Source: Dethiosulfatibacter aminovorans DSM 17477 (GTDB lineage: Bacteria > Bacillota > Clostridia > Tissierellales > Dethiosulfatibacteraceae). From it: DNA of 64,000 nucleotides. A program made the translations under genes and the position numbers. Shown here piece after piece: positions 8,161 through 15,704 of the stretch (position 1 is its first letter; each line of letters begins with the position of its first letter). The stretch is taken from positions 62,001 through 126,000 of the forward strand of contig NZ_FQZL01000004.1 of the NCBI RefSeq assembly GCF_900142005.1, written 5' to 3'. Below the pieces are notes generated by a model. That model was not told where the DNA came from. It did not search any database and worked only from the letters and a program-made list of their open reading frames with translations.

Positions 8161-8186
8161 CAGCGCATTCCTAATGGAGTGCGCTG
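8161..8186. terminator. bidirectional terminator hairpin
   Basis: CAGCGCATTCC (8161-8171) pairs with GGAGTGCGCTG (8176-8186), an 11-bp stem with one G-U pair and a TAAT loop. It is followed by TTGTTAT on the plus strand and TCTTGTTAT on the minus strand. It can end both the lyase operon and the convergent DUF1232 gene. Confidence 0.7.
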
Positions 8187-8199
8187 TTGTTATCCATAT

Positions 8200-8655
8200 T
8201 TATGTCTGTTCTATCTGTTCTAAGGCAGATGACTTCCGTTTCTCCCTCCAGTCCTTGTACTTCTCAAGATCCGCCTCAACTTGCTTCAAAACCAGGGTTA
8301 TAATGGCCAAATCATCAATAAAACCCAGACCTGCTATGAAATCAGGCACAAAATCAAAGGGCATTACGAAATAAATGACTGCTGCTGTAGCCATGATTAT
8401 GGACCCATAGGGAATCTCCCTGTATTCTCCTGAAGCATAATCATTTATCATCAAAATCATGTAGTTTATGCTGTCAAAAAGCTTCCTTAATGGCCCTTTC
8501 TTCCTCTCGTCCAGCTTCTTCTCCGCTCTTTTAAGCATCTTCTCCATCTTCTTCTGGTCTTCAAGAAGACTTTCCGCCTCTTTCTTCCACTTGTCGTCCT
8601 GTTCCCTGGAGAATCTCTCTATTGCATTCTTTTCAATACTTTTTTTGTCTATCAC
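8200..8655 (-). CDS. DUF1232 (YkvA-like) family protein
   Basis: 151 aa if it starts at the GTG (8655) that has AAGGGAGA 6-7 bases upstream. An ATG at 8676 is possible but has no ribosome-binding site, and longer starts would include the terminator hairpin upstream. The first ~70 residues are highly charged and probably coiled-coil (EKKLDERKK). The C-terminal part has a membrane-associated segment and the DUF1232 signature FVMPFDFVPDFIAGLGFIDD. The function of the family is unknown. It lies downstream of the thiamine-precursor operon but is separated from it by a terminator. Confidence 0.8.
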   Translation of the reverse strand: MIDKKSIEKNAIERFSREQDDKWKKEAESLLEDQKKMEKMLKRAEKKLDERKKGPLRKLFDSINYMILMINDYASGEYREIPYGSIIMATAAVIYFVMPFDFVPDFIAGLGFIDDLAIITLVLKQVEADLEKYKDWREKRKSSALEQIEQT

Positions 8656-8684
8656 AACGCTCTCCCTTCTCAACATATCTAAAA

Positions 8685-8707
8685 GGACACGGGTATGCCC
8701 CGTGTCC
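8685..8707 (-). terminator. terminator of the thiamine-precursor transport operon
   Basis: On the minus strand GGACACGGG and CCCGTGTCC form a 9-bp stem with a 5-base loop, followed by TTTT. It lies just after the ATPase gene and before the DUF1232 start. Confidence 0.75.
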
Positions 8708-8744
8708 AACATTTATGTTCAACATCTATACCTGAGTATAGTAT

Positions 8745-9503
8745 CTAATGATTAAGCTTTTCTGTCAACTGCTTCTTGTAATCAAGGTACTTCTCCGTAA
8801 GGAGTATCTCCTTGTCCCTGGGTCTGTCAAAATCAACCTTCAGTTCGTGGATTATGTGTCCAGGACGATTGCTCAGCACATATACCCTGTCGGATAAATA
8901 TATTGCCTCGTCTATATCATGGGTAATGAAAAGGACGGACTTTCGGTTCTGTTGCCATACCTTGAGAAGCCATTCCTGCATGTCGGACCTTGTAATTGCA
9001 TCAAGGGCTCCGAAGGGTTCGTCAAGAAGCATAATGGGACTTCCAATGAGAAAAGTCCTGAGAAGGGCAGCCCTCTGCCTCATGCCTCCTGAAAGCTGGT
9101 CCGGATAGGAATTCTCAAAGCCTTCAAGACCGAACTCCGGCAGATGCTCCATGGCAGTCTTTATGCTGTCCTTCCTTCCTTCACCCCTAAGTTCCAGGGG
9201 AAGGATTACATTATCAATTATCTTCCTCCAGGGCATGAGAAGATCCTTCTGCTGCATATAACTTACAGTCTCACCGGATTTTTCAACTTCCACATCGTTA
9301 ATGAAGATATCACCGGAAAAGCTTCCCTCCAAACCAGTAATAAGCCTGAATATGGTGCTCTTACCGCATCCGCTGGGACCTATTATGGAAACAAACTCAT
9401 TGTCTCCAAGTTCAATATTTATATTGTTCAGCGTTTCAAGCTTTTCTCCATTGTCCATGAAATAAGTCTTTGAAACATTTTTTAGAAGGACTCTGCTCTT
9501 CAT
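8745..9503 (-). CDS. thiZ: ABC transporter ATPase (thiamine precursor / NMT1-type importer)
   Basis: 252 aa from the ATG at 9503, which has a GGTGG site. Motifs are Walker A GPSGCGKST, Q-loop QQKDLLMPW, ABC signature LSGGMRQR, Walker B IMLLDEPFGALD and the switch His in FITHD. This is the TauB/SsuB/ThiZ branch of nitrate/taurine-type importers. It is the last gene of an operon that begins with a TPP riboswitch and also encodes a periplasmic-type NMT1 receptor and a permease. The cargo is therefore probably a pyrimidine precursor of thiamine (HMP or formylaminopyrimidine) rather than sulfonates. The cargo assignment rests on the riboswitch. Confidence 0.88.
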   Translation of the reverse strand: MKSRVLLKNVSKTYFMDNGEKLETLNNINIELGDNEFVSIIGPSGCGKSTIFRLITGLEGSFSGDIFINDVEVEKSGETVSYMQQKDLLMPWRKIIDNVILPLELRGEGRKDSIKTAMEHLPEFGLEGFENSYPDQLSGGMRQRAALLRTFLIGSPIMLLDEPFGALDAITRSDMQEWLLKVWQQNRKSVLFITHDIDEAIYLSDRVYVLSNRPGHIIHELKVDFDRPRDKEILLTEKYLDYKKQLTEKLNH

Positions 9504-9541
9504 ATAACCACCAATCAAAATTCTCTTTTTTTTGCAGCTTC

Positions 9542-10555
9542 TTACTTCAAAAATTCATTAGTAAATGCCTTTTCAGATTCAACATCGTTTGATATGAATT
9601 CATTCTCAAGAAGCCATGCTGTGTATCTGTCCCATACGGCTGCATCCTGGTATCCCCAATACTCGGCGTCTGCAGCGTACTTGTCTGCAAGGAATTTCTG
9701 GCTTTCAATTACAAGCTCTTCGTTAAGCTCGGGAGCTCCTGCCATAAGAGCTGCTGCTGCTTCTTCCGGGTTTTCTATTGCAAACTCATACCCCATAGCT
9801 GCTGCCTTCATGAAGTTTTCAACAAGCTCCGGCTTTTCTTCTATGTTCTTTTCGCTGGTTATGATCACAGGAGTGTAGTAGTCGAATACTTCAGCTTCCT
9901 TTCCAAGGTCTACATAGTTTACATCAAAGCCTTTCTGTCCTGCCTCAATTACAGACCATCCCTCAAATACCCATGCGAAGTCAACATCTCCGGATTCGCT
10001 TGCCGCAAAGAAATCAACATCTCCAATGGTAACAACTTCAACCTTCTCGGAATCCGCTCCTACCTGGTCCATCAAGTATTTAATAGTTGCCATTTCAACA
10101 GGCGAACCCCAGCCGCCATATTTCTTTCCTTCGAAGTCGGCAGGAGAAGTGATTCCCTTGTCGCTTGTTGACATGAATCCTGATGTATTGTGCTGGATAA
10201 CTGCTGCAATTGAAACAATAGGTATTCCCTCTGCTCTTGCGAAGGTAACTGCCTCCTGGTAGCTGATACCGAATTGTGCGGAATCCGATGCCACAAGCTG
10301 TTCAGCAGTCGTACTTGGCTGTATGATCTCAACGTCAAGACCCATTTCCTCGAAATATCCCTTTTCCTTTGCTACATAGATACCAGTGTGGTTAGTATTA
10401 GGGAACCAGTCGAGGGTGAATACAACCTTCTCAAGTTGCGCCTCTTCAGGCTGCTCTGCCTCTTCTGCAGGTTCCTGTGTTTCCTGTGCCGGCTGACATC
10501 CGGCCATTGCAAATACCATCATTAACGCCAAAACCAATGCTAAAAATCTTTTCAT
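9542..10555 (-). CDS. thiY: NMT1/THI5-family substrate-binding lipoprotein (thiamine precursor)
   Basis: 337 aa. The start at 10555 (MKRFLALV) is supported by GAGGAGA and by a classic lipoprotein signal with lipobox MAGC near residue 21; an in-frame ATG further upstream lies before this signal. An acidic Glu/Gln-rich linker follows the Cys. The mature domain begins VVFTLDWFPNTNHTGIYVAKEKGYFEEMGL, read here in two pieces (VVFTLDWFPNTNHTG and IYVAKEKGYF), typical of ThiY/THI5 proteins that bind HMP or its analogues. It is tethered to the outer face of the membrane and feeds the permease encoded just upstream. The operon is under a TPP riboswitch. Confidence 0.88.
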   Translation of the reverse strand: MKRFLALVLALMMVFAMAGCQPAQETQEPAEEAEQPEEAQLEKVVFTLDWFPNTNHTGIYVAKEKGYFEEMGLDVEIIQPSTTAEQLVASDSAQFGISYQEAVTFARAEGIPIVSIAAVIQHNTSGFMSTSDKGITSPADFEGKKYGGWGSPVEMATIKYLMDQVGADSEKVEVVTIGDVDFFAASESGDVDFAWVFEGWSVIEAGQKGFDVNYVDLGKEAEVFDYYTPVIITSEKNIEEKPELVENFMKAAAMGYEFAIENPEEAAAALMAGAPELNEELVIESQKFLADKYAADAEYWGYQDAAVWDRYTAWLLENEFISNDVESEKAFTNEFLK

Positions 10556-10583
10556 TTCTTTCTCCTCTATATTTCTATATTCT

Positions 10584-11384
10584 TTATTTTGCCTTTCTCC
10601 AAGGCATGAGTTTCTTGCCGCAAAAATCAATGACTGCGACAAATATCAGTGTCATTATAATTATAAACACAATGTCTGCAAACAATGCAGGTATCCTGTA
10701 TGATTTCATGACCCTTGTCATGAATATTCCAAGTCCTTCCTGTGCTCCAACCCATTCGGAAATCACGGCACCCATGACACTATAGGTAGCCGCTATCCTT
10801 AGGCCTGCAAAGAATGAAGGCATGGCTGCAGGAAGCTTGCACTTGAAAAATATCTGGTTCTCCGTAGCATTCATGGACCTCATAAGGTCTATGAGCTCTC
10901 CATCCACTGAAGAAAGACCCTCTGTCAGGCTCACGGCAATGGGAAAGAAGCAAACCAGTACTACCACTATGATCTTCGGAGTAAGTCCAAATCCGAACCA
11001 AACCATCAACAGGGGTGCAAGGGCCATTAATGGAACCGTCTGGGTTATAATCATAAATGGATAGAAAAGGTCCTTTATGAGCCTGTATTTATCCATCAAT
11101 ATGGACAGTACCGTTCCCAGAACCAGAGATATTGCAAATCCACCCAGCACTTCAATTATAGTAACTCTTCCATGCTTCAATAACAGTGGAAAGGAATTTA
11201 TAAACTCCCTAAGGATTACTACCGGTGACGGAAGAATCCAATCCGGCACCTCCATCTGGTCGACCAGAATCTGCCATACCATGATAAGCATGATATAAAA
11301 TAGAGCCGTCACAGTCTTGTTGAGATATATCTTGTCCGAATATCCCACGTATCTTTTCTTATCTGTATTTATGAATCTTTTCAT
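10584..11384 (-). CDS. thiX: ABC transporter permease (thiamine precursor)
   Basis: 266 aa integral membrane protein of the BPD_transp_1 family with about six hydrophobic segments. The EAA loop region reads ENQIFFKCKLPAAMPSFFAGLRIA, given here as the pieces ENQIFFKCKLPAAMP and SFFAGLRIA. It is preceded by a charged 25-residue N-terminus. The start overlaps the end of the thiamine-binding protein gene by 26 bases, implying coupling. It should form the membrane channel for the thiY-like receptor and thiZ-like ATPase encoded downstream. Expression should fall when thiamine pyrophosphate is abundant. Confidence 0.88.
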   Translation of the reverse strand: MKRFINTDKKRYVGYSDKIYLNKTVTALFYIMLIMVWQILVDQMEVPDWILPSPVVILREFINSFPLLLKHGRVTIIEVLGGFAISLVLGTVLSILMDKYRLIKDLFYPFMIITQTVPLMALAPLLMVWFGFGLTPKIIVVVLVCFFPIAVSLTEGLSSVDGELIDLMRSMNATENQIFFKCKLPAAMPSFFAGLRIAATYSVMGAVISEWVGAQEGLGIFMTRVMKSYRIPALFADIVFIIIMTLIFVAVIDFCGKKLMPWRKAK

Positions 11385-11649
11385 CCATTGTCACTCCCTC
11401 CGGAGCATAGTCAATCTTCACTATGGACACTACCCTTATGGCCCCTTCCTTGACACAAAGTTCCTGAGCCTCCTCCACAATACCAAGCAGCTCGTGAAGA
11501 TCTCCCTCCATTGTGGTTTCCATTGGACCCACCTCGTACTTCACTCCCTTGCTGGCAATTAGCTCTATTACCTTGTCCACTGCCGGGTATATGTCGTCAA
11601 CTCCCGGAATCTTCGGAAGTATCTGTAGACTTACATTGATGTTTGCCAT
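11359..11649 (-). CDS. thiamine-binding protein, MTH1187/YqgV family
   Basis: 96 aa, a typical length for this family. Recognisable features are the N-terminal ANINVSLQILPKIPG strand, KVIELIASKGVKYEVGPMETTMEG and a DLHELLGIVEEAQE helix, the ferredoxin-like fold that binds thiamine or related pyrimidines in the cytoplasm. The AAGGAGGAG site 8 bases before the ATG is strong. It is the first gene after the TPP riboswitch, supporting a role in thiamine or precursor handling alongside the ABC importer. Its precise role in uptake or salvage is unproven. Confidence 0.88.
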   Translation of the reverse strand: MANINVSLQILPKIPGVDDIYPAVDKVIELIASKGVKYEVGPMETTMEGDLHELLGIVEEAQELCVKEGAIRVVSIVKIDYAPEGVTMDEKIHKYR

Positions 11650-11664
11650 TTAGTTCTCCTCCTT

Positions 11665-11692
11665 AAAACAAAAAGACTGCCTGATGGCAGCC
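11665..11692 (-). terminator. attenuator terminator of the TPP riboswitch
   Basis: On the minus strand GGCTGCC, a short loop and GGCAGTC are followed by TTTTTGTTTT, about 15 bases before the ribosome-binding site of the first gene. This fits a transcription-terminating expression platform. Confidence 0.7.
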
Positions 11693-11722
11693 ATTAATTG
11701 TAGGTTTATATTTCTTTATCGA

Positions 11723-11815
11723 ATCTCCCTACGCTGGCATTATCCAGATCAGGTAAATGGTAAGAACAGTATCAGTTCTATCTCAGCCGGTTCACCGGCC
11801 CCCATGTCCTAAATG
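11723..11815 (-). ncRNA. TPP riboswitch (Thi-box)
   Basis: Read on the minus strand the element contains the conserved blocks GGGGGCC, CTGAGA, ACCTGATCTGGATAATGCC and AGCGTAGGGA in the correct order and spacing. These are the thiamine pyrophosphate-binding core. With the downstream attenuator it should switch off the importer operon when TPP is plentiful. Confidence 0.97.
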
Positions 11816-11816
11816 G

Positions 11817-11845
11817 ATTATATAGCAAAGTCGATGAGCTGTCAA
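11817..11845 (-). promoter_or_regulatory. sigma-70 promoter of the thiamine-precursor operon
   Basis: On the minus strand TTGACA (11845-11840) and TATAAT (11822-11817) are spaced by 17 bases. The predicted start lies at the 5' edge of the riboswitch. Confidence 0.85.
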
Positions 11846-12093
11846 TGGAATCAATGAAAGCGCCCTCAGCGAAAACCTTTTCACGAACATTCGCTCAAAA
11901 TCCAGTTTTATGAATGCACCTGTCCATCCTCATCTGCCAAATTCCCCTTATTAATTTATTGAATCAGGATAATGATTTTCTAAAATAAAATCAAAAAAAT
12001 TTCCATATTTCATGAAAATGTTACCATTTCGTAAAACATCGCATTTTCATCAAATATAAACTTCAATATCCATGAAATGCATAAAAATAACAG
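11846..12093. other. AT-rich intergenic stretch between divergent transport operons
   Basis: About 250 bases with no supported gene. There are many short A/T runs and a few weak inverted repeats, but no tRNA, riboswitch core or insertion sequence was recognised. Promoters of the two divergent operons flank it. Confidence 0.5.
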
Positions 12094-12122
12094 TTGAAAT
12101 ATTTATTAATTTATGATATATT
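12094..12122 (+). promoter_or_regulatory. candidate promoter for modABC
   Basis: TTGAAA (12094-12099) and TATATT (12117-12122) have a 17-base spacer, 170 bases before modA. The surrounding sequence is very AT-rich, so chance matches are likely. Confidence 0.35.
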
Positions 12123-12256
12123 ACCCAAAACACATAATGACAAACATATTTGGAGTTATCAAACATTTACGTTAGCTCATAGGCGAATATTATTCATTTT
12201 CTGCGTAAGCATTTTCGTCTAAATTCTCAAAAGACTCTTTTCATATTACAAAACCA

Positions 12257-12275
12257 GTTGCATTCCGAATGCAAC
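12257..12275. promoter_or_regulatory. 19-bp palindrome before modA, candidate operator
   Basis: GTTGCATTC (12257-12265) and GAATGCAAC (12267-12275) are perfect 9-bp arms around a single C. It ends 6 bases before the modA ribosome-binding site. It does not resemble the E. coli ModE box as remembered. It could be a DNA operator or a leader hairpin. Confidence 0.5.
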
Positions 12276-12292
12276 GCAGCCAGGAGGGGCCT

Positions 12293-13129
12293 ATGGAAAA
12301 ATTTACAAAATTCATATGCAGTATCGCAACCTTATTTCTTTTATTGACGGTATCAGCCTGTACTTCAGGCAGCAGTACCGGCAGTCAGACTGAAGGCAAC
12401 CAGCAGACTGAAGAGATCCAGCTGGCAGATGCTTCCACTGAAGAAACAAGTCTCCTTGTATACAGCGGCGCTGGATTGAAAAAACCCATGGCTGAAATTG
12501 GAGAGATGTTTGAAGATGAAACCGGAATAATGGTTGAATATATATTCGGTGGTTCGGCGCAGCTCTTGTCACAGATTGAAATCAGCGGAAAAGGAGATGT
12601 CTTCATTTCCGGTTCCATGGATTCATACAACTCTGCAGATAATAAGGGTCTGGTTCTACCCTGCTTGCAGGTGGCCTATCATGTTCCCGTAATCGGTGTC
12701 CCTGAAGGTAATCCGGCCAATATACAATCACTGGAGGACATGACGAAACAGGGAGTGAAGATTGTTCTCGGAGACGAAAAGGCCAATGCCGTCGGAAAGG
12801 CTGCCCAGAGAATAATAACCAAAACGGGATTGACAGGAATCAACGACAATGTTGTCGCAAAAACCGCAACCGTCAATGAACTGGCAATCCACCTTGAAAT
12901 GGAGGATGCCGATGCGTCAATAATCACCAAGGATCTTGCATCCCACATGGAAGGTATCGAGATTATAGAGATACCGGTGGAATTGAATTCAATAGAAATC
13001 ATACCTGTATGCACATTGACCAGTTCTGAAAATACAGGGGTGTCCAATGAGTTTATTGAATTTGTATCTTCAGGGAAGGGTAAGGCAATTTTTGAGAAAT
13101 ACGGATTCCCTGCCGTAGAAAATGACTAG
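12293..13129 (+). CDS. modA: molybdate-type ABC substrate-binding lipoprotein
   Basis: 278 aa from the ATG at 12293 (AGGAGGGG site). It has a lipoprotein signal with lipobox VSAC and a Ser/Gly/Gln linker. The mature domain shows ModA-like features: LLVYSGAGLKKPMAEIGEMF at the first oxyanion-binding strand, GGSAQLLSQIE, GDVFISGSMDSY, and a C-terminal FVSSGKGKAIFEKYGF. This type binds molybdate or tungstate. It overlaps the permease gene by 8 bases. The nearby molybdenum hydroxylase operon gives a reason for the uptake. Tungstate or another oxyanion cannot be excluded by sequence alone. Confidence 0.82.
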   Translation: MEKFTKFICSIATLFLLLTVSACTSGSSTGSQTEGNQQTEEIQLADASTEETSLLVYSGAGLKKPMAEIGEMFEDETGIMVEYIFGGSAQLLSQIEISGKGDVFISGSMDSYNSADNKGLVLPCLQVAYHVPVIGVPEGNPANIQSLEDMTKQGVKIVLGDEKANAVGKAAQRIITKTGLTGINDNVVAKTATVNELAIHLEMEDADASIITKDLASHMEGIEIIEIPVELNSIEIIPVCTLTSSENTGVSNEFIEFVSSGKGKAIFEKYGFPAVEND

Positions 13130-13931
13130 TCCTGAAAGAGCAAAAGAAAAACGTGAAATACTATTTGTTTCAATCATGGTTTTCTTCATAATTATTGTAG
13201 CTGCCTTCAGCTTGACTCCAATAGCCTTGCTCTTGAAGATGGGTCTTGCAAGTTTAAAAACGGCACTCAAAAATGAAGAAATGATTTCAGCGATATTCCT
13301 GAGCTTCAAGACATCCTTCTGGTCAACCATCATATGCACGATATTTTCTCTGCCTGCATCATATGGATTGTCCAGATATGAATTTCCCATGAAAAGACTT
13401 CTTCTTCTTTTCATATATCTGCCCATGTCCTTGCCTCATCTCGCTTCAGGAATCGCACTTCTTTTGTTCTTCTCCAAGACGGCAATGGGGGAATTGCTGT
13501 CAGGAATAGGTCTGGACTTCATATTTACAGTCAAAGGCATAATAGCCGCACAGGTTTTCGTCAATATGCCTTATATGATAAAGATATTGAAGAACGCCTT
13601 CGATGAAATGGATATAAAAATGGAATTTGTAGCAAGAACCTTGGGCTGCAGCGAGTTCATGACTCTGTATCACGTCACCCTGCCCACCTGCAAGAAAAAT
13701 TTGATTTCCGCTCTTGTCATAACGTGGTCAAGAAGCCTAGGTGAATTTGGGGCGGTTCTAATGCTTGCCGGGGCTACAAGGTTTAAGACTGAAACACTCC
13801 CAATGGCTATATTCCTTAATATGTCGACAGGGGATTTGGACCTTGCGGTGGCAGCAGCGTCAATATTGATTATTATGTCCATGGTTTCTCATGTAATATT
13901 TGAACAATTGGACAGGGATACAATACAATGA
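13122..13931 (+). CDS. modB: molybdate-type ABC transporter permease
   Basis: 269 aa inner-membrane permease with about six hydrophobic segments. The EAA-like loop EFVARTLGCSEFMTLYHVTL precedes the ModB/CysT-type signature SLGEFGAVLMLAG, characteristic of molybdate, sulfate and tungstate permeases. The gene starts inside the end of modA (8-base overlap) with no strong site of its own, so translational coupling is likely. The ATPase gene follows 15 bases after the stop. Confidence 0.85.
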   Translation: MTSPERAKEKREILFVSIMVFFIIIVAAFSLTPIALLLKMGLASLKTALKNEEMISAIFLSFKTSFWSTIICTIFSLPASYGLSRYEFPMKRLLLLFIYLPMSLPHLASGIALLLFFSKTAMGELLSGIGLDFIFTVKGIIAAQVFVNMPYMIKILKNAFDEMDIKMEFVARTLGCSEFMTLYHVTLPTCKKNLISALVITWSRSLGEFGAVLMLAGATRFKTETLPMAIFLNMSTGDLDLAVAAASILIIMSMVSHVIFEQLDRDTIQ

Positions 13932-13946
13932 AAGGGATGATTGCAA

Positions 13947-14660
13947 ATGCTGGAAATAAAAAACCTAAGCCTGCAGTTGAACGGCTTCAAACTGAAAAAT
14001 ATTAACCTTGAAGTCGATGACAAGGAATATTGTGTCCTCTTGGGGCCCAGCGGGTCGGGAAAGACTCTGATGCTTGAAACCATAGCAGGGCTCCACAAGG
14101 CAAGTAAAGGACAGGTTCTCTTCAACGGCAGGAACTTGCTGGAAATGTCTCCCGAAAGGAGGGGAATAGGCCTGGTTTATCAAAACTACGAGCTTTTCCC
14201 CCGCATGACCGTAAGGGATAACATCACATTCGGACTGCGCATCAGAAAGAAGAGCAATGAAACCATTAAGAGTGAACTAGGAAAGCTTATGGATTTATTC
14301 CGCATCGAACACCTTCTGGACAGATATCCGGCAAATTTAAGCGGCGGAGAGCAGCAGAGGGTAGCCTTGGCCAGAGCCTTGATTATTTCTCCAGGAATAC
14401 TCTTCTTGGATGAACCGCTAAGCTCTCTTGACCATCTGAACAAGGAACTGTTGATGAACGAGCTTCAAAGAGTCCACAGGAATTCCGGAATAACAATCAT
14501 TCATGTAACACATGATCTTGATGAAGCTTTTTTCCTGGCAGATAAAATCGGTGTCATGACTGCAGGAGAACTTATAAAAACGGAAACGAAGAAAGAATTC
14601 ATAAACAAGCCCAGGTCTTTTTTACTTAACCAGCTGAAGTTCTGTAAAAAGGCCATATAA
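13947..14660 (+). CDS. modC: molybdate-type ABC transporter ATPase
   Basis: 237 aa from the ATG at 13947. Motifs are Walker A GPSGSGKT, Q-loop VYQNYELFPRMTV, signature LSGGEQQRVALARAL, Walker B ILFLDEPLSSLD and the switch His in HVTHD. It lacks the C-terminal molybdenum-binding (TOBE/Mop) regulatory domain found in longer ModC proteins, so feedback by molybdate binding to the ATPase is not expected. It completes the modABC set. Confidence 0.85.
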   Translation: MLEIKNLSLQLNGFKLKNINLEVDDKEYCVLLGPSGSGKTLMLETIAGLHKASKGQVLFNGRNLLEMSPERRGIGLVYQNYELFPRMTVRDNITFGLRIRKKSNETIKSELGKLMDLFRIEHLLDRYPANLSGGEQQRVALARALIISPGILFLDEPLSSLDHLNKELLMNELQRVHRNSGITIIHVTHDLDEAFFLADKIGVMTAGELIKTETKKEFINKPRSFLLNQLKFCKKAI

Positions 14661-14678
14661 AACTAACAGGAGGAAAAA

Positions 14679-15407
14679 ATGGAGTTTTATTCAAATCTAA
14701 ATAAAAAATTCAAGGAATTAGTCAAGAGCAACAATCTTGAAAACGAATCAATAATAATTGAAACAAGGGCATTGAAACCCGAAGAGGCAATTGGACATAC
14801 ATCAAGGAAGGATTACCCCATTCTAACAGGCAAGGAAGTGTTGATGAATGCATATTTCAAGGAATGCATAGGCCAGTCATTCACAAATGCACCGAGCAAA
14901 TTCAAAGGCACCCTCAAGGATGTTGCATCACTTGACCTGAGCTTCAACAAGAACAGGGCAATATTCATATCCGTGCTGAATGCCACAATGAAGTATCTTG
15001 GATTGATTGACAGAACCATACACTGCAAAAATGAGGAGCCGGAAATTTGTTCCGGTAAATACCTTGACTACCTAAAGGAAAAATACGGCGATGTAAAAAT
15101 AGGTTTGGTGGGTTATCAGCCTTCAATGCTTGAAAAACTGTCGGAATCATTTGAACTCAGGATTCTCGACCTTGACAAAAACAATATAGGGACAAACAAG
15201 TACGGCATTGTCGTGGAAGACGGCGAAAAAGCTTTTTCTTCCGTCGTTGACTGGGCCGACATCATTCTTGTTACAGGAAGTACAGTCGCAAACGGCACGG
15301 TAGTTGATTTTATCAATCTCGACAAGGAAGTAATATTCTACGGAACTACAATTGCCGGAGTTGCCCACTTGGAAAAATTGAACAGGTGCTGTTTCTGCGC
15401 CAATTAG
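14679..15407 (+). CDS. DUF364/DUF4213-type putative metal-chelation protein
   Basis: 242 aa with an AGGAGG site. The N-terminal ~85 residues look like the enolase-N-like DUF4213 part (LTGKEVLMNAYF, GQSFTNAPSKFKG). The C-terminal half is a Rossmann-like DUF364 domain with KIGLVGYQPSM, DLDKNNIG, WADIILVTGSTVANGT and VIFYGTTIAGVA. The protein ends in CCFCAN, a cysteine cluster that could bind metal. DUF364 proteins often accompany metal or oxyanion transporters, and here the gene follows modC by 18 bases. A role in molybdenum/tungsten or cofactor handling is likely but unproven. Confidence 0.75.
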   Translation: MEFYSNLNKKFKELVKSNNLENESIIIETRALKPEEAIGHTSRKDYPILTGKEVLMNAYFKECIGQSFTNAPSKFKGTLKDVASLDLSFNKNRAIFISVLNATMKYLGLIDRTIHCKNEEPEICSGKYLDYLKEKYGDVKIGLVGYQPSMLEKLSESFELRILDLDKNNIGTNKYGIVVEDGEKAFSSVVDWADIILVTGSTVANGTVVDFINLDKEVIFYGTTIAGVAHLEKLNRCCFCAN

Positions 15408-15637
15408 AAACAATCTAAAATTTAAATATCATACAATATCAAGTTCACTTCGGGCGGCAGACGAAATACCTTTTGCTCAATTTTCACTTTCAAACAATTC
15501 CTCTAAATATATCTATCTAGCCGCTCTTTCTTAAAATCTTCAATCTCCACCCCTTGATTTATCTCTACAAAATTACATCATAGTTATATCAACAATATCT
15601 AAATAGCATATTTTTCCATCTATTAATCTTCTCTAAA

Positions 15638-15666
15638 TTGACGCTTTAATGATAAGATGTTATAAT
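15638..15666 (+). promoter_or_regulatory. sigma-70 promoter of the copper operon
   Basis: TTGACG (15638-15643) and TATAAT (15661-15666) are spaced by 17 bases. The predicted start overlaps the CsoR-type palindrome, so bound repressor would block transcription. Confidence 0.85.
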
Positions 15667-15673
15667 TAATTAT

Positions 15674-15686
15674 ACCCCCTGGGGGT
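15674..15686. promoter_or_regulatory. CsoR-type operator
   Basis: ACCCCCTGGGGGT is a perfect GC-rich palindrome followed by GGGGT, the pattern of CsoR sites that stands out in AT-rich flanks. It lies just after the -10 element of copA and 18 bases before the start codon. Confidence 0.85.
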
Positions 15687-15704
15687 GGGGTGTAGGAGGC
15701 AATT

